Source: Anaerolineae bacterium (GTDB lineage: Bacteria > Chloroflexota > Anaerolineae > Anaerolineales > Anaerolineaceae). From it: 64,000 bases of DNA. Of the stretch, positions 1-8,166 are shown in pieces. The stretch covers positions 1-64,000 of the forward strand of contig JABLWW010000019.1 of the NCBI GenBank assembly GCA_013178295.1, read 5' to 3'. The notes beneath the pieces were generated by a model. That model did no database searches. It was not told where the DNA came from and worked only from the letters and a program-made list of their open reading frames with translations. How positions within the stretch are numbered: position 1 is the first letter of the stretch; each line of letters begins with the position of its first letter. The translations under genes and the position numbers were made by a program.

Positions 1-617
1 AGATGAATAGATTCATCAGGTACCAGCTTCAGCACCTCGCGCACGTCTCCTTGCACCACTGTATCCTGCATAAAGGATGGGCTTACTGGATGAGGTATGC
101 TGGTGCGGGTTATTCGTCCATTCAAGAGCTCGCGGCGTATTACACTCTGTACCATCTCGTTGGGATGAGCAGTGAGCTTGAACAGCTCAGCGCGTACGGC
201 AGGGTCTTCCTTGAAAACAAGCAACCCTCGAATAGCTTGCAATACAACCTTGGGGTCATTATCCGACAGCATTTCAAATAAAACAGACTGCGATTGTGGC
301 AGCCGCATTCTTCCGATTGAAGAAACTGCTTCCCGCCGCACCATCGAGTCGTTGTCCTTTTGGGCGATTTCCACTAGCACGTTAAAATATTTGGGCGATT
401 CAAGCTTGCCAAGGTTTTTTACTGCCCAGAAACGCACCCCGGCACTGGGATGGTGGACAAAGGGCAGCAAAACGTCACCGTCAAAAAAAGCAGGCAGGTG
501 TCCAAGGTTCTCCAGAATAAAAAGAAGATCGCGCTGATCGCGATTTGTCCTTAGGAAAGCATATAACCCATCAAGCTTTTTGCTTTTTAGTTCTTCGAGA
601 TGTTGTTTAGTAATCAT
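1..617 (-). CDS. HEAT-repeat protein fused to DNA methyltransferase (partial)
   Basis: Reading the minus strand from an ATG at 617 gives an open frame of about 205 codons that leaves the window at base 1. Residues 1 to about 165 form helical HEAT-like repeats (for example VRFWAVKNLGKLESPKYFNVL and MVRREAVSSIGRM). They are followed by SFMQDTVVQGDVREVLKLVP and DESIH. That last stretch matches the start of the catalytic domain of site-specific N4/N6 DNA methyltransferases, where the next expected motif is a TSPPY-type loop. The N-terminal repeats would act as a protein or DNA docking arm. The catalytic motifs are outside the window, so activity cannot be judged. The ribosome site before 617 is weak, so the start is uncertain. 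No restriction partner is visible next to it. Confidence 0.75.
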   Translation of the reverse strand, partial: MITKQHLEELKSKKLDGLYAFLRTNRDQRDLLFILENLGHLPAFFDGDVLLPFVHHPSAGVRFWAVKNLGKLESPKYFNVLVEIAQKDNDSMVRREAVSSIGRMRLPQSQSVLFEMLSDNDPKVVLQAIRGLLVFKEDPAVRAELFKLTAHPNEMVQSVIRRELLNGRITRTSIPHPVSPSFMQDTVVQGDVREVLKLVPDESIH

Positions 618-809
618 CGGCTTGAGAAGAATTTGGGATTTTGATGGAATTCAGTATACCAGAAAATCTTTACATAGCGGACATATATAGCACACCTTGA
701 CGGGCGTTAACTTAATTGCCCCTTGTCTTATGCTGCTTGACAGAGGTTTATCGCGAGCTCATAATATCGCCGCCGGCAGGCTATTGGCGCGGCGGCACGG
801 CTTATTTCT

Positions 810-1535
810 TCACGGCTTGGGGCGCGGGGTGAGGATTTTGTCAAGCGGGTCGGTGGGCACTTTGGTGCGGCTGTCGAGCACGCCCGAGGTGTCGCAGTAG
901 GGGAGCAAATACTCAGGAGGCAGCTTCAACCGGGTGATGACGTATTCGTAGATGGACGTCCATTCTTCGCCGGGGTTGCCGCTGGCGTGCTCGCGGCTGC
1001 CGATGCGCAGGTCAAAGACGAGCGGTCCGACAATGGAAGTGGTTGCCTCGTTGGTAAAGGAGATGCCGTTATCACAACTGAAGGGAAACGCCTCATACTG
1101 ATTGTGGAACTGCGCCACCAGCTTGCAGTCGCCGAGGATTTTAAGCGGGTTGGGCGGCACGATTACCCCAGAGGTCATCTGGACATTGGCGAAGTAGCTG
1201 CCGTTGCAGGTGATGCCGCTGTCGTGGAGGGTTGCCTCACCCCGCCCCACCCATTTGTCGGATTTTGCCTCCCAGATGGATTTCTGCTCGTTCCAGGTGA
1301 TGTCGAAGACGAGATGTTTGAGCGAGGTCTTGAACACGCCGCTGCTGATGGTGTGCAGATAGTTAAGCTCGATCTCGCCCCAGCCCTTGTTATTGGCGCT
1401 GGGGGTAGCGCTGGGGGCAGGGGTGGCGCTGGGCTGTGGCTGTGCCACGGCGGCGGGGTTGAAGGTCTGTTGGACACATGCCGCGGCTGCCAAACAGACC
1501 AGGATCACCGCCGTGATGGGCAAAAGGTTTTTCAT
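810..1535 (-). CDS. secreted lipoprotein, unknown function
   Basis: Protein of 241 residues. The ATG at 1535 is preceded by GGAGGTG at a good distance, so longer in-frame starts were rejected. The N-terminus MKNLLPITAVILVCLAAAAC is a lipoprotein signal with the lipobox Cys at position 20. A Pro/Ala/Thr/Ser linker (residues about 30-50) follows. The remaining 190 residues contain several Cys (ITCNGSYF, GDCKL, FSCDNG, YCDTSG), suggesting a disulfide-stabilised extracellular beta domain. I do not recognise a family. It is transcribed alone, away from the small membrane ORF at 1702. Confidence 0.75.
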   Translation of the reverse strand: MKNLLPITAVILVCLAAAACVQQTFNPAAVAQPQPSATPAPSATPSANNKGWGEIELNYLHTISSGVFKTSLKHLVFDITWNEQKSIWEAKSDKWVGRGEATLHDSGITCNGSYFANVQMTSGVIVPPNPLKILGDCKLVAQFHNQYEAFPFSCDNGISFTNEATTSIVGPLVFDLRIGSREHASGNPGEEWTSIYEYVITRLKLPPEYLLPYCDTSGVLDSRTKVPTDPLDKILTPRPKP

Positions 1536-1659
1536 CGCGCACCTCCGCTTTGCAGATTGATGTATTGAGTATAGAGGGTTTTGTGGGCGGATACAAGTGG
1601 GGGCGGGGCTGACGGGTGGCTGGGGCATTTTTCTCTTTGGCGGGTGGGCAAAACGGGGG

Positions 1660-1665
1660 TATAAT
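1660..1665 (+). promoter_or_regulatory. probable -10 element TATAAT
   Basis: TATAAT sits in a G-rich context 36 bases before the small ORF at 1702. A weak -35-like TTTGGC lies about 18 bases upstream. Confidence 0.4.
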
Positions 1666-1701
1666 GGGGGCATCATCTTATTGGCAGACGAGGTTGTGGA
1701 T

Positions 1702-1818
1702 ATGCGGCGCAGTGGATTGCTTCAGATTGTGTTGTTATGGCTGGTGTTGCTGCTGGTGGCGCGCCGCAGGCGGCAGCCGCTGCCGCAGGTGCGCGAATAC
1801 GTGATTGACGTGCGCTGA
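1702..1818 (+). CDS. small single-pass membrane protein
   Basis: Short ORF of 38 codons. It encodes MRRSGLLQIVLLWLVLLLVA, one hydrophobic helix, then a basic stretch (RRRRQ) and a short tail ending VREYVIDVR. GAGG about 8 bases before the ATG and a TATAAT at 1660 support expression. It sits between a divergent lipoprotein gene and the end of the methyltransferase gene. The positive-inside rule would put the Arg-rich segment in the cytoplasm. Function unknown. It could be a chance ORF. Confidence 0.4.
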   Translation: MRRSGLLQIVLLWLVLLLVARRRRQPLPQVREYVIDVR

Positions 1819-1936
1819 CAGAGCGGCGGGTGGCTGGCGGGGGGAAACAGGGGGGTGCGGTGCTGCTGTCCTTTTGGGCGCTTTGATTGGCAGAAATACA
1901 CATGGCTTGCAATGATCCACCCTGTCGCGGGCGGTT

Positions 1937-2510
1937 TTAGCGTTTGCGGCAGCGCAGATAGGAGAACGCCCCGCCGAAGATATCCCATTCGGCGTGCACC
2001 TCCAGACCGGCGGCATGGAAGGCTGCGGGCGGGATGGGGTGCATCCCGTCAAACGAAAACGCCAGCAGCCGCCCCCAGTAGAACCCCTTGCGTTTCTCAA
2101 AACTTTCCAGCAAGCGCACCTGACGGCGCGCCACACGTCCCATCTCGGCGATGGCAGCCTGCTGCAGGGCGGGGTTGAACAGGGCGATGGCACCACCGGA
2201 AAGCACACTGTCAAACTGCCCATCGGCAAAGGGCAGATGGGCGACATCCGCCAGAAGGATGCGCTGTGGGTCAAACCCATGCCGCCGCAGCAGCTGCCGG
2301 GCGCGGCGCACCATGCGCGGCGAGCGGTCAATCCCCCATGCGTCCAGTCTGTCGCACAGCATCTCCAACACCAGCTGCCCGCCGCCGCAGCACACCTCAA
2401 GGGCGCTGCCTTCCAGACCGCTCAGGATGCGCTGACGGTGTTTAAGCCAGAAATCCGCCTCGCCGATGGCGGCACAGGTATCTGCCAGACGGGTCCCAGT
2501 ACGAGGGCAT
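1937..2510 (-). CDS. SAM-dependent methyltransferase, probably frameshifted near its start
   Basis: The body of the protein contains a class I Rossmann methyltransferase: motif I LEVCCGGGQLV, the acidic loop WGIDRSP, and motif IV-like LADVAHLPFADGQFDSVLSGG. It is short (about 190 residues) with the usual C-terminal half. The natural start appears to be the ATG at 2510, directly after the stop of the dipeptidase gene. It reads MPSYWD and then goes out of frame. Removing one C from the CCC run near 2494-2497 joins MPSYWD to RLADTCAAIGEADFW and restores one continuous protein. The gene is therefore either broken or carries a homopolymer sequencing error. The in-frame upstream extension to 2614 overlaps the neighbour and looks non-native. 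Confidence 0.7.
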
Positions 2511-2511
2511 G

Positions 2512-3855
2512 TTATCTTTCCCCAGTTGCAGGGGGCATGGCGGCAGCGCGGTTGAAGCCGTCCCAGGCACTGCGGTAGTAGAAACGCGGCGGGGTGCGGA
2601 TGGGCAGGGCGCACACCTGCTCCAGCCAGCGGGCGTAAGCCTGACGGGCGCGGTCAACACAGCGCTGTGAGAGCGCCAGCCGTTGGGCGGCGGGCAGGTC
2701 TTGCGCCGCCTCCGCCTCGGCGATGAATTCCTCCTGTAGCGCCTGCCGTTCAGGCTGGATGGCGGCGGCGCGGGTGGGGTAATCTGCCAGCACAGCGCGG
2801 TGCAGCCGCTCGTGCTGCCAGAAGAAGGACTGCGGGTTGTACCTGCCGCCGGGGGCGGCGCCCATGTTTGGCAGCCCGGCGTCCATCCATACGGGGAAGA
2901 ACAACGCCAGACACGGGGCGGCGCAGCCCGTCAGCCAGTGGGTCTGCCGTTCGGGTGTTAGCTGCGAGACCATGCTGCCGGTGGTCTGTGAGATGCGGAT
3001 CGGTCCAAACCCGGCGTGCATGCAGATATCGGCACCCGTCAGGGCGGCATCTGGGGCAAAACCGCTGGGGTCGGCGCGGTGCGAGCGGAGGATATCCATC
3101 ATCGCCGCGGTGTTTAGCCTGCCGGATATGGCATGCAGGGCTTGTGTGCTGCACTGCTGCCGCCGCACACCGTCGGCAAAGCGGGTGTAGAGGCGGTCGG
3201 AGTAGCAGCGGGCAAAGTCAAAGTCCTCGGCGCGGCGGCACCAGCCGCGCTGGACGGCGAGGCGCACCAGGTCTGACGATGCCCTGTCCCAGCGCCCGCC
3301 AATGGTGATGGCGTTGGAGATCGAGCGCACGGTGTGCACCTGCTCGGCTGCCCATTGACGGTCAACCGTCTCCAGCACCCATGCCTGGTGCGGGTCGGCG
3401 ATGAGAAAGCTGTTGTGATAGTAGATGGGGTGAGAAAACCCGCAGTTGCCCGATTGTCCATAGCTCTCAATGAGCTGGATGATGACCTCCAGCGCCTCAG
3501 CGGCGCTGGCGGCGCGTTCCAGCGCCAGCCGCAGCAAGTCCATCCCGATCAGCCCCGGCTTTTTGCCCGCGGGCAGGCGCGAGAAGAGCGCCTCGTTGCC
3601 GATGACCACGCCATGCTGGTTGGCGCCCATCTCTGCCCCCCATATCCAGAAGGGTTTTGCCAGCAGGACGGCGTGGGTGTGGGCAACCTGCGGGATGGCG
3701 GTGTAGGTGCATTGCACCTGTGCGCCGAGCGGATGGTCGGCGGCGGGGATGAGCAGCAGATGATGGGCTTCATTGGGGTCGCGGTCGCTGTTTTTGGCAA
3801 ACAGGGCTGTGCCGTTGGGAGTGGCGTCAGCCAGGGCAACAAACGTATCGCACAT
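2512..3855 (-). CDS. secernin-like dipeptidase, peptidase family C69
   Basis: Protein of 447 residues starting MCDTFVAL. In this N-terminal-nucleophile family the Cys after the initiator Met becomes the catalytic nucleophile, so a mature protein beginning CDTF fits. Other family landmarks are AKNSDRDPNEAH (residues about 20-31), GAEMGANQHGVVIGNEA (about 74-90) and SISNAITIGG. AGGAGC precedes the ATG. The enzyme is expected to hydrolyse dipeptides or short peptides, and no signal peptide is seen. The following methyltransferase start lies within a few bases of its stop, so the two probably share a transcript. Confidence 0.85.
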   Translation of the reverse strand: MCDTFVALADATPNGTALFAKNSDRDPNEAHHLLLIPAADHPLGAQVQCTYTAIPQVAHTHAVLLAKPFWIWGAEMGANQHGVVIGNEALFSRLPAGKKPGLIGMDLLRLALERAASAAEALEVIIQLIESYGQSGNCGFSHPIYYHNSFLIADPHQAWVLETVDRQWAAEQVHTVRSISNAITIGGRWDRASSDLVRLAVQRGWCRRAEDFDFARCYSDRLYTRFADGVRRQQCSTQALHAISGRLNTAAMMDILRSHRADPSGFAPDAALTGADICMHAGFGPIRISQTTGSMVSQLTPERQTHWLTGCAAPCLALFFPVWMDAGLPNMGAAPGGRYNPQSFFWQHERLHRAVLADYPTRAAAIQPERQALQEEFIAEAEAAQDLPAAQRLALSQRCVDRARQAYARWLEQVCALPIRTPPRFYYRSAWDGFNRAAAMPPATGER

Positions 3856-4048
3856 GGGAAGCTCCTGCGGCGGGGGATGTGGTGTCCCGCCTGAGGCGAT
3901 TATAGCACAGGCGGGCGGGGCTTTGGCAGAGTTCGCAAGGCGCCGCGGCGGTGCGGATTGAGACGGGTGGACGTGGGGCGGGAAAAGCCGCCCTGCCGCT
4001 GGATGTCATGATACCCTGTTACGGAGCGGGATCGCGGGCGCGGGGGTG

Positions 4049-4076
4049 TGGACATTTGCGCCGCGATGGCTATAAT
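4049..4076 (+). promoter_or_regulatory. sigma-70-like promoter for SH3 lipoprotein
   Basis: TGGACA at 4049-4054 and TATAAT at 4071-4076 are separated by 16 bases, about 50 bases before the ATG at 4130. Confidence 0.55.
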
Positions 4077-4129
4077 GAAAGTAAACGGGTATGCTGTTTT
4101 CCGCCGCCGGGCGGTTGAGGAGGTGCGCG

Positions 4130-4879
4130 ATGCGATATCAACCGGTTTTGCTGCTCTTGGTGGTGTTGTTGGTGGTGTCGCTGGGATGCCGTTTTGCGCC
4201 GTTTGTGCTGCAACCGACGGAGACCCCTGCCCCGCCGACCAGCGCGCCGCCGCCCCCTTCACTGCCTACCGTGCCACCGCCGCCCACTGCCACGCCGCAG
4301 CCCACCCTGCCCCCCAGTCCGACGCCGTTTGTGCCTTTTGAGGCGCAGATCACAGCCGACAATGTCAATGTGCGCGCCAACCCCGGACGGTTGTTTGCAG
4401 TGGTGATGAATGTCAAGCGCGACACCACCTTTACCGTGCTGGGCAAGGCACCCGGCGAGGAGTGGATCTACGTCCAGGCGCAGGATGAGACGACCGGCTG
4501 GGTATTTGCCCGCTTTTTGCAAGCCAATGTTGACCTGCGGGCGGCGCCGCTGTTACAGCCAGTGGATGTACAGGTGGTGCGCGGGCAGGTGGTGGATGCG
4601 CTGTTTCAGCCGGTCAGCGGCATCCAGTTTGCGCTGACACAGGGCAGCGGGCGCACGGATGCGATGACCGGCGCTGACGGCATGTTCTATGCCTTTTTGC
4701 CCACCACAGCCTCGGGGACATGGACGGTCTCATACACTGCCATTGACTGCAGCAGCAACCGCATGGATGCCGAGTGCAAGTGCAAGGATGGCGTGTGCGG
4801 GGCGGTTTTCCCACCGCAGCAAACGCTGACCCTGCCGCAAAGCGAAATGCTGGCGTTTGTCTGGCGCGAGATCCAGTGA
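4130..4879 (+). CDS. SH3b-domain lipoprotein
   Basis: Protein of 249 residues. GAGGAGGTG lies just before the ATG at 4130, which fixes the start. The signal sequence MRYQPVLLLLVVLLVVSLGC ends in a lipobox Cys at residue 20. A long Pro/Thr linker leads to a bacterial SH3 domain (about residues 80-140: ITADNVNVRANPG, VLGKAPGEEWIYVQ, TGWVFARFL). The C-terminal 100 residues begin VRGQVVDALFQPVSGIQFAL, a carboxypeptidase-regulatory-like beta sandwich, and carry a Cys cluster (DAECKCKDGVCG). It is probably anchored outside the membrane and may bind cell-surface ligands. No catalytic motif is seen. Confidence 0.8.
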   Translation: MRYQPVLLLLVVLLVVSLGCRFAPFVLQPTETPAPPTSAPPPPSLPTVPPPPTATPQPTLPPSPTPFVPFEAQITADNVNVRANPGRLFAVVMNVKRDTTFTVLGKAPGEEWIYVQAQDETTGWVFARFLQANVDLRAAPLLQPVDVQVVRGQVVDALFQPVSGIQFALTQGSGRTDAMTGADGMFYAFLPTTASGTWTVSYTAIDCSSNRMDAECKCKDGVCGAVFPPQQTLTLPQSEMLAFVWREIQ

Positions 4880-4954
4880 GGCGGCGGGCTGTCGCTTTGG
4901 CTTAGGCGGTGGGGTCGGCGGACACGGCGTGCCCGTCGGCGTGGTGCAGCGCGG

Positions 4955-5161
4955 GTGCAGCGTGAGGGCAGGGGTGGTTGTGCCTGGTGCAGCGTGAGGG
5001 TGGGGGCGTTGTGCCTGGTGCAGCGTGAGGGTGGGGGCGGTGTGCCTGTCGGTGCGGCGTGAGGGCGGGGGGCGATGTGCCTGTCGGTGCAGTGGGAAGG
5101 TGGGGGGGCGGTGTGCCTGGTGCAGTGGGAAGGTGGGGGGCGATGTGCCTGTCGGTGTGGC
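4955..5161. repeat. GC-rich tandem repeat array, about seven units
   Basis: Imperfect units of 31-35 bases start near 4955, 4987, 5018, 5052, 5087, 5120 and 5155. Each begins GTGCAGCG or GTGCAGTG-like, continues through a G-rich core, and ends in a TGTGCCTG-type stretch. The array lies downstream of the small DNA-binding-type gene at 5306 and outside any convincing gene. Open frames across it are low-complexity Pro/His/Arg on one strand and Gly on the other. Iteron-like function is possible but unproven. Confidence 0.65.
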
Positions 5162-5305
5162 GCGGCAAAGATGGAGGATGGTGCGCGGCGGTGCGCGGCA
5201 GGGATGCGGCGAGTGGCGACAGCAGGTGCAGAGCGTGGCTTGGCGGGGGATGAAGACGGGGAGCGGCGGCGGATCGGGTGCATTGCGCCGCAGCCCGACA
5301 GCCGC

Positions 5306-5635
5306 TCAGGAGATGCCCAGATAGGCGCGCAGCAGCTGCTCGGCGATGGCGGAGACCGAACGCCCTTCGGCGGCGGCGCGGGCGGTGATGCCCTGCCACA
5401 GTGTGGTTTCCAGGTGTACCGAGCGGCGGGCGTAGAGGTCAAGCTCGCTGCCGCGCTGGCGGGGGTGGGCGGCGGGTGCAGGCATGGGCTGCTCGAGGTA
5501 GGCTTGCAGCAGACGGTTGAGCAGTTTGCTGGCGGTGGTGGCTTCGAGCACGGCGCGGCGTTTGGCTTCGCCCCAGCTGGCGGCGGAAAGATAAAGAAAG
5601 TGCTGCTGGGTGGCGGGACGGCTCACAGCGGGCAT
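5306..5635 (-). CDS. small ribbon-helix-helix-like DNA-binding protein
   Basis: Protein of 109 residues. The C-terminal 45 residues (ARRSVHLETTLWQGITARAA, then AEGRSVSAIAEQLLRAYLG) have the pattern of a ribbon-helix-helix domain: one beta strand, then two helices with a turn at EGRS. The N-terminal half (SWGEAKRRAVLEATTASKLL) is helical and may be a second, weaker copy. It is the last of four minus-strand genes (ParA, ParB-like, antirepressor-like, this one), so it may be an accessory repressor or centromere binder of the island. AGGA precedes the ATG. Confidence 0.6.
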   Translation of the reverse strand: MPAVSRPATQQHFLYLSAASWGEAKRRAVLEATTASKLLNRLLQAYLEQPMPAPAAHPRQRGSELDLYARRSVHLETTLWQGITARAAAEGRSVSAIAEQLLRAYLGIS

Positions 5636-5687
5636 TCCTGGTGCAGCAGTAGGGCGGGTGCGGACAGTCTTGGGGGCAGCGTGGCGC

Positions 5688-6548
5688 TCATAACAGCCTC
5701 TTCTGCGTTGGGCGGGTAAAGTCCTCCGGCAGCGGGGTGCCCGGCGGGGTCAGCTTGGCGTGCCACTGGGCGCAAAAGGCGAGGATGGCATCAAACTGAT
5801 CGGCGGGGATGAGCTTGTAGGAGGTGAAGGCGAACTGGTCTTTGAGCGTGTTGTGCACGGTGGGGATGTCGCCCTTGTTTTTCTTTTTGAGCAGGTCGCC
5901 GAGGATATTGACGATACGGATAAACTGACGCTGCTGGTCGGGGGTGATAAACTCCTCGAGGCGCGGCGTCAGGCGCGCCTCCAGCCCGTCGAGACGGTCT
6001 TCGAGGGCTGCCATGCGGTCGCTGACGGTCTGCGCCAGGTGTCTTGCCTGGCGTGCCTGCTCGATCCCCGCATAAAAAGCGCGCAGGTCGGGCGGGAGGC
6101 TGCCCTCCTGCTCTGCCAGCACGTCTTTGGGCATCAGTGGGCGGCCGAAGTAGGCATAGACCACATCGGCGAGGTTGTCCTGCATCTTTTCCAGGGCAGC
6201 GCGGGCGTCCTCGTTTTTGACCTCATCGGCGCTGATGTGCGAGAGCCAGGTGTGAAAACGGGTGAGCGAAATGGCGTTGAGCTTCTGGCGGCGGACGGCT
6301 TTTTCACCGTGGCGGACTTCAAACTCGATCTGCGCCAGCCCGCGGCTCAGGTCGCGGCGGCGGCGGATGTGCTGGGATTGGGCATTGGCGTCAATGCCGA
6401 GGATATCGCACACGGCGCTGATCGGGATGTAGATGTTGAGGTCGTCTGCCAGCGCGCAGGGGATGAGGCTGCCCTCAAAGAGGACGGTTTCGTAGCGCAG
6501 GGGTTTGGGGCTGGCGGCGGGGGGCGTGCTGTGCGGGTCGTCGGTCAT
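5688..6548 (-). CDS. P22 antirepressor N-terminal domain protein
   Basis: Protein of 286 residues. Residues about 15-125 (YETVLFEGSLIPCALAD, then IYIPISAVCDILGIDANAQ, SQHIRRRRDLSRGL, RFHTWLSHISADEV) match the P22_AR_N domain found in phage antirepressors and related chromosomal proteins. A helical, partly coiled-coil region follows (VSDRMAALEDRLDGLEARL, residues about 180-200). AGGAGC precedes the ATG at 6548. It sits between the ParB-like gene and the small ribbon-helix-helix gene on the same strand. Its own promoter region carries four CTTAAG-centred palindromes. A regulatory role within the island is likely. It may be a phage- or plasmid-derived gene. Confidence 0.75.
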   Translation of the reverse strand: MTDDPHSTPPAASPKPLRYETVLFEGSLIPCALADDLNIYIPISAVCDILGIDANAQSQHIRRRRDLSRGLAQIEFEVRHGEKAVRRQKLNAISLTRFHTWLSHISADEVKNEDARAALEKMQDNLADVVYAYFGRPLMPKDVLAEQEGSLPPDLRAFYAGIEQARQARHLAQTVSDRMAALEDRLDGLEARLTPRLEEFITPDQQRQFIRIVNILGDLLKKKNKGDIPTVHNTLKDQFAFTSYKLIPADQFDAILAFCAQWHAKLTPPGTPLPEDFTRPTQKRLL

Positions 6549-6580
6549 GCGGACTGCTCCTGAGGGGATAAGATGTCCTG

Positions 6581-6586
6581 ATTATA
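6581..6586 (-). promoter_or_regulatory. -10 element of the antirepressor-like gene
   Basis: TATAAT on the minus strand, 33 bases before the ATG at 6548. The CTTAAG palindrome at 6592-6607 lies directly upstream, in the -35/-10 spacer, where a bound repressor would block polymerase. Confidence 0.55.
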
Positions 6587-6591
6587 CCAGT

Positions 6592-6851
6592 GTACGCTTA
6601 AGTGCAGAAGGGGAACAGCGCGGCGTACGGTGTGGGTGGGCAGATGCAAAAAAGATACATCGGGGAAGATGTCGGAAATGCACTGGACATACAGCGCCCA
6701 CAGAAATATGCACTTAAGGGGATATCAAGTGGGGATTGGGCGTGCAGTCTGCACGGGCAAGAGCGGGAGGTATACCCTTAAGTGTATCAATGACGGGCTG
6801 AGCGTGTGGCATACACGGTCAAGTCGGATAAGAAGATACACTTAAGCGTAT
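6592..6851. repeat. four CTTAAG-centred operator-like palindromes
   Basis: The CTTAAG cores are at 6597, 6713, 6777 and 6841. The best copy is ATACACTTAAGCGTAT, and the third is ATACCCTTAAGTGTAT. Together they suggest a consensus ATACNCTTAAGNGTAT. The last three cores are 64 bases apart, about six helical turns. All lie between the ParB-like and antirepressor-like genes, with no gene in this stretch. They look like binding sites of one dimeric regulator. Confidence 0.7.
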
Positions 6852-6873
6852 AAAAAGGTTGCGCACCCGCGTT

Positions 6874-6909
6874 GCGGCAAATGTGTGCCCGCGGGCACAC
6901 ATTTGCCGC
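6874..6909. repeat. 36-base perfect palindrome (parS-like candidate)
   Basis: A perfect inverted repeat of 18 bases per arm with no spacer. Its centre TGTGCCCGCGGGCACA is the same 16-mer found at the ParB-like promoter (8167-8182). It lies just after the 3-prime end of the ParB-like gene. Confidence 0.75.
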
Positions 6910-7014
6910 TGTTGCAGAGAGTGGGCGGCGCTGGCGGAAGGCGAGGCGGGTTGAAAGGCGGGGGCGGTGGCAGGCTGTGGCGGGCGGTGACAAACATGGC
7001 GCTGAAGGGGGACA

Positions 7015-8145
7015 CTATGCCCGCAGCCGCAGCTGACGGGCGAGGCTTTCCAGCCTCTCCGCCATGCGCAGGATCGGCTCGCGTCCCTTGAGCAGGACAC
7101 ACAGTGCATCCGCCAGCGCGGCGCTGTCAACCCCGCCGGGTGTGTCAACCCCTGCCAGCAGTGTTTTTACACGGCGGGCGGTGCGGGTGGCTGCGTCAGC
7201 CGGGCGCGGCGGTGTGGTGCGGACGCTATCCGCGGGGCGCGGGGCAGGCGGTGCGAGGCTGGGGATGTCCTCGGAGGTCAGCCCCTGCTCGATAGCGGCG
7301 GTCAGCGCCGCCTCCCACTGGTTTTTGGGCAGCTGGCGGATCTCGCGCAGGATGCGCTCGGGGACGTTGTACAGGTCGGCCATCTCCAGCAGATGATCGG
7401 GCAGTTCGAGGATTTGCAGATGACGCACCAGCGCCGGGCGTCCGATGCCCATGATGCGCTCGATCTCCGCCCAGGTGACGCGGGTCAGCCGCTTGTCCAG
7501 CGCGGCGCGGTGGTAATCGTTGCGCCCCTCCACCCCGTGCTGGGGATAGATGTCGTAAAAGTGCAGGATCAGCGCCGCCACTGCCCGGGCGCGGGTGACG
7601 GCGTTGGGGGTCTCGTATTTCTCGTTTTCTACCACCTGGCGGATGCGGTTGGGGGCGGCTACTGAGACAGCTTCCAGCAGCGGTTCATCCGAGAGGGCAT
7701 AGTACACAGTGTTGAGCGCCACCCCCCAAAAGCGCCGCTCGCCGGTTTCGAGGACAAACACGGTGCGCCCGTCGATCGTCTGCCATGATCCGGTGACGGT
7801 TTTCACCTGCCCGTATTCATGCATCGAACTGCCCAGCGAGAGCAGGGAATTGACCCGCTGAGCGATGGCGGGATGCTGGCGGGCAAGCTCCAGCCACTGA
7901 CGGGCGGCGTCATACCAATCAATCTCAAAGCGGAAGAAACGCTCGGCGATCTGCGGCGGAAGCAGCGTACGCGCCTGATAGGCATCCGGCATGATGCGGG
8001 CGATGGGGATCAGCTCCACCCGTTTGGCACTGGGGCGCCGGCCGCTGACAGGGGAGGCGCTGTCCTCCCAGTTGTCCTCCTGGCTGGCTTGCGGTGCGCT
8101 GGGCGAAAGCTGGCGGCTGGAAATTTGAACGCGTGGTTTGGGCAT
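7015..8145 (-). CDS. ParB-like partition protein
   Basis: Protein of 376 residues. AGGAGGTG before the ATG at 8145 fixes the start. After a disordered N-terminus the ParB N-domain begins at VELIPIARIMPDAYQARTL (about residue 50). It contains SMHEYGQVKTVTGS and the ParB-type ETGERRFWGV box (about 130-165), where classic ParB proteins have GERR. A helix-turn-helix region follows (LTRVTWAEIERIMGIGRPAL, about 240-260), then a variable C-terminus that may dimerise. It lies downstream of a ParA gene on the same strand. One copy of a 16-base palindrome lies on its promoter and another lies behind its stop codon. Confidence 0.8.
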   Translation of the reverse strand: MPKPRVQISSRQLSPSAPQASQEDNWEDSASPVSGRRPSAKRVELIPIARIMPDAYQARTLLPPQIAERFFRFEIDWYDAARQWLELARQHPAIAQRVNSLLSLGSSMHEYGQVKTVTGSWQTIDGRTVFVLETGERRFWGVALNTVYYALSDEPLLEAVSVAAPNRIRQVVENEKYETPNAVTRARAVAALILHFYDIYPQHGVEGRNDYHRAALDKRLTRVTWAEIERIMGIGRPALVRHLQILELPDHLLEMADLYNVPERILREIRQLPKNQWEAALTAAIEQGLTSEDIPSLAPPAPRPADSVRTTPPRPADAATRTARRVKTLLAGVDTPGGVDSAALADALCVLLKGREPILRMAERLESLARQLRLRA

Positions 8146-8166
8146 CGGTCTGCACCTCCTGGAAAA

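Noticed and set aside
4955-5161. GC tandem repeats as CRISPR or as coding Pro/His-rich protein
   Set aside because: No constant-length spacers. The frames across the array are low-complexity and lack ribosome sites.
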